This document shows, in pieces, positions 7,380 to 10,326 of a DNA stretch of 10,326 nucleotides. A program made the translations under genes and the position numbers. The stretch's first letter is position 1. Every line of letters begins with the position of its first letter. Origin of the DNA: Deltaproteobacteria bacterium (GTDB lineage Bacteria > Desulfobacterota > Binatia > Binatales > Binataceae); NCBI GenBank assembly GCA_021799555.1, contig JAJZAG010000115.1, forward strand, positions 1 through 10,326, given 5' to 3'. The notes beneath the pieces are model-generated. The model searched no databases. It saw only the letters and a program-made list of their open reading frames with translations, and was not told the DNA's origin.

Positions 7380-8339
7380 GTGGCGGAATTCGCCTATACC
7401 TGGAATGAACGCAATCAACTCTCGGCGGCGAGCACGGGAACGGCGCAGACGACCTACACCTACGACGCCGAGGGGCGCCGCGTCGCGCTGCTCAACAACG
7501 GCGCGACCACGCAATACGTGTACGACGGCCTCAACGTCGCGCAGCAGCAGTACTCGGCTTCGGTTGCGGATATGCTGCCCGGCTTGAATCTCGACGAGTA
7601 TTTCACGCGCGTCGATTCCTCGGGGACCTACGCGATGCTGGGCGGGCTGTTCGGTTCGGTCGCGGGATTAGTCAATTCCAGCGGCGCGCTCGCCACGCAA
7701 TATCAGTACAGCGCCTACGGCGCAACGACGGCGACCGGAGCTTCAAGCACCAACCCATTCCAATATATCGGCAGAGAGCTCGACCCGACGGGGCTGTACG
7801 AGCTGCGGGCGCGGTATTACAATCCGATCATGGGACGGTTGATCTCACCCGACCCGATGGGCTTCGCCGGCGGCCAGGCCAACCTGCCCGAATACTCCTT
7901 CGACGCCCCAACTGACTATTTCGACCCGCTCGGATTGGGCTGTGGAGGCGGAGGTGGCGGCGGGAACGGGCCGTGCACGAGCAATGACTGCGCGCACATT
8001 CTGTGCGGCGGAGGCCAGGATTGTCCGAACGCGCCTGTAGGAAGGCATGGCGGCGGCCATCACGGCCAAGCCCCTCGGCATCCGAAGGCGCCGACAGATG
8101 TGTCGGCGGTGCCATTTACCGGCCAGCCGACGCTTCTGGCCACCAGCGCGGATAGCATCAAGCTGGCGCAATATCTCATCGCTGGGGGCCAGCCGATGCT
8201 CAATCCCTTCCAATCCGACTGGTTCGGGGTTCGATACGGGCAACCGCTGCCGGGAGCGCCACCTGTCCCTATTTATCCGGAACTCTCGTATGCATCGCCG
8301 TCGGAGCCCGGCGGTTTTCTGCAATTGTCTGCTCCATAG
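7380..8339 (+). CDS. RHS core C-terminal fragment with Gly/Cys/His-rich tail (5'-truncated rhs gene)
   Basis: The open frame encodes 319 residues from a GTG. Residues 1-185 are the end of an RHS/YD-repeat core: FAYTWNERNQL, TYTYDAEGRRVALL, QYVYDGLN, QYSAYG, then the hallmark FQYIGRELDPTGLYELRARYY, broken here as FQYIGRELDPTG and LYELRARYYNP, followed by ISPDPMGF and DPLGLG. Full RHS proteins exceed 1000 residues and are delivered or processed large shells, so the front is missing. No signal peptide, PAAR or delivery domain is present. After DPLGLG comes a tail of ~130 residues: a Gly-run, five cysteines (188, 199, 204, 209, 215), a His-rich stretch (GRHGGGHHGQAPRHP, 221-235) and a Pro-rich end. 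I do not recognise the tail as a known toxin. The GTG has no clear ribosome site and may not be a true start. A lipoprotein gene follows after 22 bases. Confidence 0.8.
   Translation: MAEFAYTWNERNQLSAASTGTAQTTYTYDAEGRRVALLNNGATTQYVYDGLNVAQQQYSASVADMLPGLNLDEYFTRVDSSGTYAMLGGLFGSVAGLVNSSGALATQYQYSAYGATTATGASSTNPFQYIGRELDPTGLYELRARYYNPIMGRLISPDPMGFAGGQANLPEYSFDAPTDYFDPLGLGCGGGGGGGNGPCTSNDCAHILCGGGQDCPNAPVGRHGGGHHGQAPRHPKAPTDVSAVPFTGQPTLLATSADSIKLAQYLIAGGQPMLNPFQSDWFGVRYGQPLPGAPPVPIYPELSYASPSEPGGFLQLSAP
7797..8164 (+). repeat. direct repeat, copy 1 (RHS core end plus tail)
   Basis: This segment pairs with 9228-9592, offset by 1431 bases at the start and 1428 after a one-codon difference in the Gly-run. 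By eye the core part (first ~168 bases) is about 87% identical with mostly third-position changes, the Cys-rich stretch is clearly lower, and the last 124 bases (8041-8164) differ at only two positions. Confidence 0.93.
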
Positions 8340-8361
8340 CCGGAACCCCCGAGACTCCCGA

Positions 8362-9210
8362 GTGTACAGGCTCAGTCGGACGTTAGCGCTGTTTGTGATT
8401 TTGATGTTGCTCGTGTCATGCTCGGCGCATCGATCAAGCGGCCAATCGGAAGACAAAAGCACAAAAGGGGCGGACGCGGCCTCCCCGCGTTGTGATGTTG
8501 ATCGGGCAGCGATCTGCTCCGCAACTTACCTTCTCTGGAAGGACCTCACCCCGCCGATCATGCGGTACTACGGTCCCGGCTCCGTCTTCGCAAGTGAGAG
8601 TGGCCGGACCGGGATTCGGTTCGCCCTGCGCCTTCCAAGCAGCGCGCTGCTTGCGGGCTATTGCTCGTGGAATCCGGACTTCCCCGACCGTGTGACCGGG
8701 CAGTTGGACCATCTACCGCAACTTGACTCCGCTGATGCGCATTATCTGCGGACAAACGGCTTCTGCTCAGCGGCAAGGAAACTGCCGCGAATCATGCCTT
8801 CTCTGCATCCGCAAGTTGCGGCGAAGGTTTCGCCGACGCAGGCAGCCGGTTTGTGCGGGAAGTTCTACTCAGATTGCTGGGACAAGGGATGGTTGGAATC
8901 GCTCGAACGCGGTAGACCCGGTTCCCGCACCGCCGGAGATCATCGCAAAAACAGCGGCGAGTATTGGTCGAATGAGATCACGACACAGAGCGACTCGCGC
9001 GTTGAACTGAGCTGCTTGGCGGTGACGGTTCGGAGCACGCATTTTTCCGGCGTTGGCCGGCTAACCGCAAATCCGAATCTTCCCAAGGTTGCGCGGGCAA
9101 ATGGCGGCCGAGCGGCCCTCGCGGCTGCGGGCGGTCTTCCCGCGACTGGCCTCGCCAGTTCGATTCGATGCGACCAATTCACAGAACCGCTGCTCATAGG
9201 CTGGTATTGA
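8362..9210 (+). CDS. cysteine-rich lipoprotein of unknown function, paralogue 1, partner of the first RHS tail
   Basis: I do not recognise the family. The chosen GTG start gives a signal peptide with a hydrophobic stretch and lipobox LVSC, so Cys20 would be lipidated and the protein sits at a periplasmic or outer membrane face. The frame is open further upstream, but that part only overlaps the RHS tail out of frame. Residues 44-179 align with the second lipoprotein (9792 onward): cysteines at 44, 52, 101, 135, 165 and 172, the motif DLTPP at 61-65, DAHYLRTNGFC at 125-135, and LCGKFYSDCW at 164-173 followed by GWL. Residues 180-282 are low-complexity and look less like protein; a frameshift or read-through is possible, and the second copy is cut before this can be compared. 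No Shine-Dalgarno sequence is obvious. The stop is 2 bases before the ATG of the next RHS fragment. A possible immunity or accessory role is inferred only from its position. Confidence 0.72.
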   Translation: MYRLSRTLALFVILMLLVSCSAHRSSGQSEDKSTKGADAASPRCDVDRAAICSATYLLWKDLTPPIMRYYGPGSVFASESGRTGIRFALRLPSSALLAGYCSWNPDFPDRVTGQLDHLPQLDSADAHYLRTNGFCSAARKLPRIMPSLHPQVAAKVSPTQAAGLCGKFYSDCWDKGWLESLERGRPGSRTAGDHRKNSGEYWSNEITTQSDSRVELSCLAVTVRSTHFSGVGRLTANPNLPKVARANGGRAALAAAGGLPATGLASSIRCDQFTEPLLIGWY

Positions 9211-9212
9211 GA

Positions 9213-9767
9213 ATGCCATTTCGCTCGTACGAACTCCGCGCGCGGTACTACAATCCAATCATGGGACGGTTCATCTCGCCCGACCCGATGGGCTTCGCCG
9301 GCGGCCAAGTTAACCTCCTCAAATACTCCTTCGACGCCCCGACTGACTATTTCGACCCTCTTGGACTGGGCTGCGGCGGGGGTGGCGGCGGGCCTGCGCC
9401 GTGCACGAGCCCCAACTGCCTTCCGGGCTTATGCGAAGGGGCAGCCGATTGTCCTAACGCGCCAATCGGAAGGCACGGCGGCGGCCATCACGGCCAAGCC
9501 CCTCGGCATCCGAAGGCGCCGACAGATGTGTCGGCGGTGCCATTTACCGGCCAGCCGACGCTTCTGGCCACCGGCGCGGATAGCATCAAGCTCGCGCTGT
9601 TCCTTGTGGCGGCGAGTCGATCCCCGCTGCAGCCATTCAAGAGCGCGTCGTTCGGAACCCGATACGCTCAGGCCCTGCCCGGCGTGCCCATGTCCCCGGA
9701 ATTTGAAGGTATCTCCTTCCCGGCGGCATCTGAGCCAGTAGAATTTCTGCAGCCCGTGACTCCCTGA
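9213..9767 (+). CDS. orphan RHS core end with tail, second copy
   Basis: This 184-residue protein starts essentially at the end of an RHS core (YELRARYYNPIMG, ISPDPMGF, DPLGLG). It continues into a ~130-residue tail homologous to that of the first RHS fragment: a Gly-run, five cysteines with spacing C-x9-C-x4-C-x4-C-x5-C, the same GRHGGGHHGQAPRHP segment, and a related Pro-rich end (FLQPVTP against FLQLSAP). Sequence similarity with copy 1 begins abruptly at YELRARYY. That is the pattern of orphan C-terminal modules downstream of rhs genes, which can recombine into the main gene through the shared core. I chose ATG 9213, two bases after the preceding stop (TGAGAATG); ATG 9168 in the same frame would add 15 residues without RHS likeness. 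Without a shell it may be a silent cassette rather than an expressed protein. Confidence 0.7.
   Translation: MPFRSYELRARYYNPIMGRFISPDPMGFAGGQVNLLKYSFDAPTDYFDPLGLGCGGGGGGPAPCTSPNCLPGLCEGAADCPNAPIGRHGGGHHGQAPRHPKAPTDVSAVPFTGQPTLLATGADSIKLALFLVAASRSPLQPFKSASFGTRYAQALPGVPMSPEFEGISFPAASEPVEFLQPVTP
9228..9592 (+). repeat. direct repeat, copy 2 (RHS core end plus tail)
   Basis: Partner of 7797-8164. Bases 9477-9572 are identical to 8049-8144 over 96 positions, while flanking sequence is visibly more diverged. This suggests a recent gene-conversion or recombination tract within an older duplication. Confidence 0.93.
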
Positions 9768-9780
9768 ACGTATGCGTATT

Positions 9781-9785
9781 AGGAG
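9781..9785 (+). promoter_or_regulatory. ribosome binding site deciding the TTG start of lipoprotein 2
   Basis: AGGAG followed by six bases and then TTG at 9792. The frame from this TTG immediately encodes a signal peptide with a lipobox, so this site resolves the non-ATG start. Confidence 0.75.
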
Positions 9786-9791
9786 ATATTA

Positions 9792-10326
9792 TTGAGGAAG
9801 TTGCTCACAGCCATTCTGGCCCCGCCAGTGATCGGACTTTTGCTCGCATCGTGCTCCGATCAGACGCCGCGCGATCTCCGCTCGATCCGCGGACCCGGCG
9901 CTGGGGCGCTCGAGGCCGCCTGCGTTGTGGATGGAGGCGAAATCTGTCGCGAAGTGTACCGGCAGTACGCGGATTTGACGCCGCCAGCTAACCAGAATGT
10001 GCTGTATGCGGGCCAATTCGATCAACGCGGAATGGACTTCGTTCTGCAACTTCCAGACGAGACTCTTTTGTCGGGAGGATGTTGCTGGCAGGTCAATTCG
10101 GGAGCAGGCCCAAGCGGTGGGGTGAGCCATGTCCCGGACCTTTCGCCCACCGACGCCGACTACCTCCGCAGAAATGGATATTGTCACGCTCAGGCGGACC
10201 GATCCGCCGCTCCTCATTCGAGTGCCCCGGCGGCTGGCAAAAAGGTCAGGGCAACCGAGGCTAGCGCCCTATGCAAGAAATTTTACTCGTCGTGCTGGAA
10301 AAGAGGGTGGCTTGACCGCTACGAAC
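9792..10326 (+). CDS. cysteine-rich lipoprotein of unknown function, paralogue 2 (3' end beyond the window)
   Basis: The first 178 residues are visible and no stop is reached. A TTG start is chosen because AGGAG lies six bases before it and the first residues form a classic lipoprotein signal: MRKLL, a hydrophobic stretch, then LLLASC with Cys21. The mature part aligns with paralogue 1 without large gaps: cysteines at 44, 52, 98, 131, 161 and 168 plus an extra Cys97, DLTPP at 61-65, DADYLRRNGYC at 121-131, and LCKKFYSSCW at 160-169 followed by GWL. Identity is roughly 35-40% by eye, much lower than between the RHS tails' shared block. It lies 24 bases after the second RHS-tail stop, matching the 22-base gap in the first pair. 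The gene starts with a TTG and is read through by no obvious ATG-initiated frame. The function is unknown. Confidence 0.8.
   Translation, partial: MRKLLTAILAPPVIGLLLASCSDQTPRDLRSIRGPGAGALEAACVVDGGEICREVYRQYADLTPPANQNVLYAGQFDQRGMDFVLQLPDETLLSGGCCWQVNSGAGPSGGVSHVPDLSPTDADYLRRNGYCHAQADRSAAPHSSAPAAGKKVRATEASALCKKFYSSCWKRGWLDRYE

Noticed and set aside
8047..8361. Upstream extension of the lipoprotein 1 frame to an ATG at 8047
   Set aside because: It runs out of frame through the RHS tail, is Arg-rich, and would bury the lipoprotein signal peptide 105 residues inside the protein. The same shadow frame recurs in the second tail because the DNA is repeated.
7845..8462. Minus-strand open frame opposite the RHS tail
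   Set aside because: It is a shadow of the plus-strand RHS frame, with no signal or motif and an Arg-rich composition.
9145..9159. Short hairpin ACTGGC-CTC-GCCAGT as a recombination or attachment site
   Set aside because: A 6-bp stem is too short to be significant in GC-rich DNA, there is no matching copy upstream of the first unit, and no integrase or transposase is in the window.
1..10326. CRISPR array, tRNA, rRNA or insertion sequence
   Set aside because: No regularly spaced short repeats, no tRNA-like cloverleaf and no transposase-like frame were seen. The only sizeable repeat is the RHS-tail duplication.

Overview
The window reads as chromosome from a GC-rich, Gram-negative-type bacterium: it has c-type cytochromes, a Tat signal and lipoprotein signal peptides. 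The combination of an alternative complex III (ACIII) operon with an LL-diaminopimelate aminotransferase fits lineages such as deltaproteobacterial-type phyla, Acidobacteriota or Binatota. The sequence alone does not settle the phylum.

Left part (1-4835, minus strand): a tightly packed operon read right to left, actA (pentaheme cytochrome c), actB (molybdopterin-oxidoreductase-like domain fused to an iron-sulfur ferredoxin domain) and actC (NrfD-like quinol-site membrane protein). A possible first codon stretch of actD lies at the left edge. Together these form the core of ACIII, which oxidises membrane quinol and passes electrons through Fe-S clusters and hemes towards periplasmic carriers or a terminal oxidase.

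Middle (4836-7109): a roughly 545-base divergent intergenic region with a few weak promoter-like signals, then dapL (lysine / meso-diaminopimelate synthesis) and folK (folate synthesis) on the plus strand, separated by only 4 bases.

Right part (7110-10326, plus strand): an accessory region. A 5'-truncated RHS/YD-repeat gene keeps only the end of the RHS core and a Gly/Cys/His-rich tail. A cysteine-rich lipoprotein gene follows 22 bases later. The same two-gene unit then recurs: a short orphan RHS core end with a homologous tail, then, 24 bases later, a paralogous cysteine-rich lipoprotein cut off by the window end. The arrangement resembles RHS tip / orphan-tip arrays, but both tails belong to one family that matches no toxin fold I recognise, and the partner is a lipoprotein with six cysteines at nearly invariant positions. 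This repeated pair is the best candidate here for something undescribed. Its function is unknown; an effector/immunity pair is one hypothesis.
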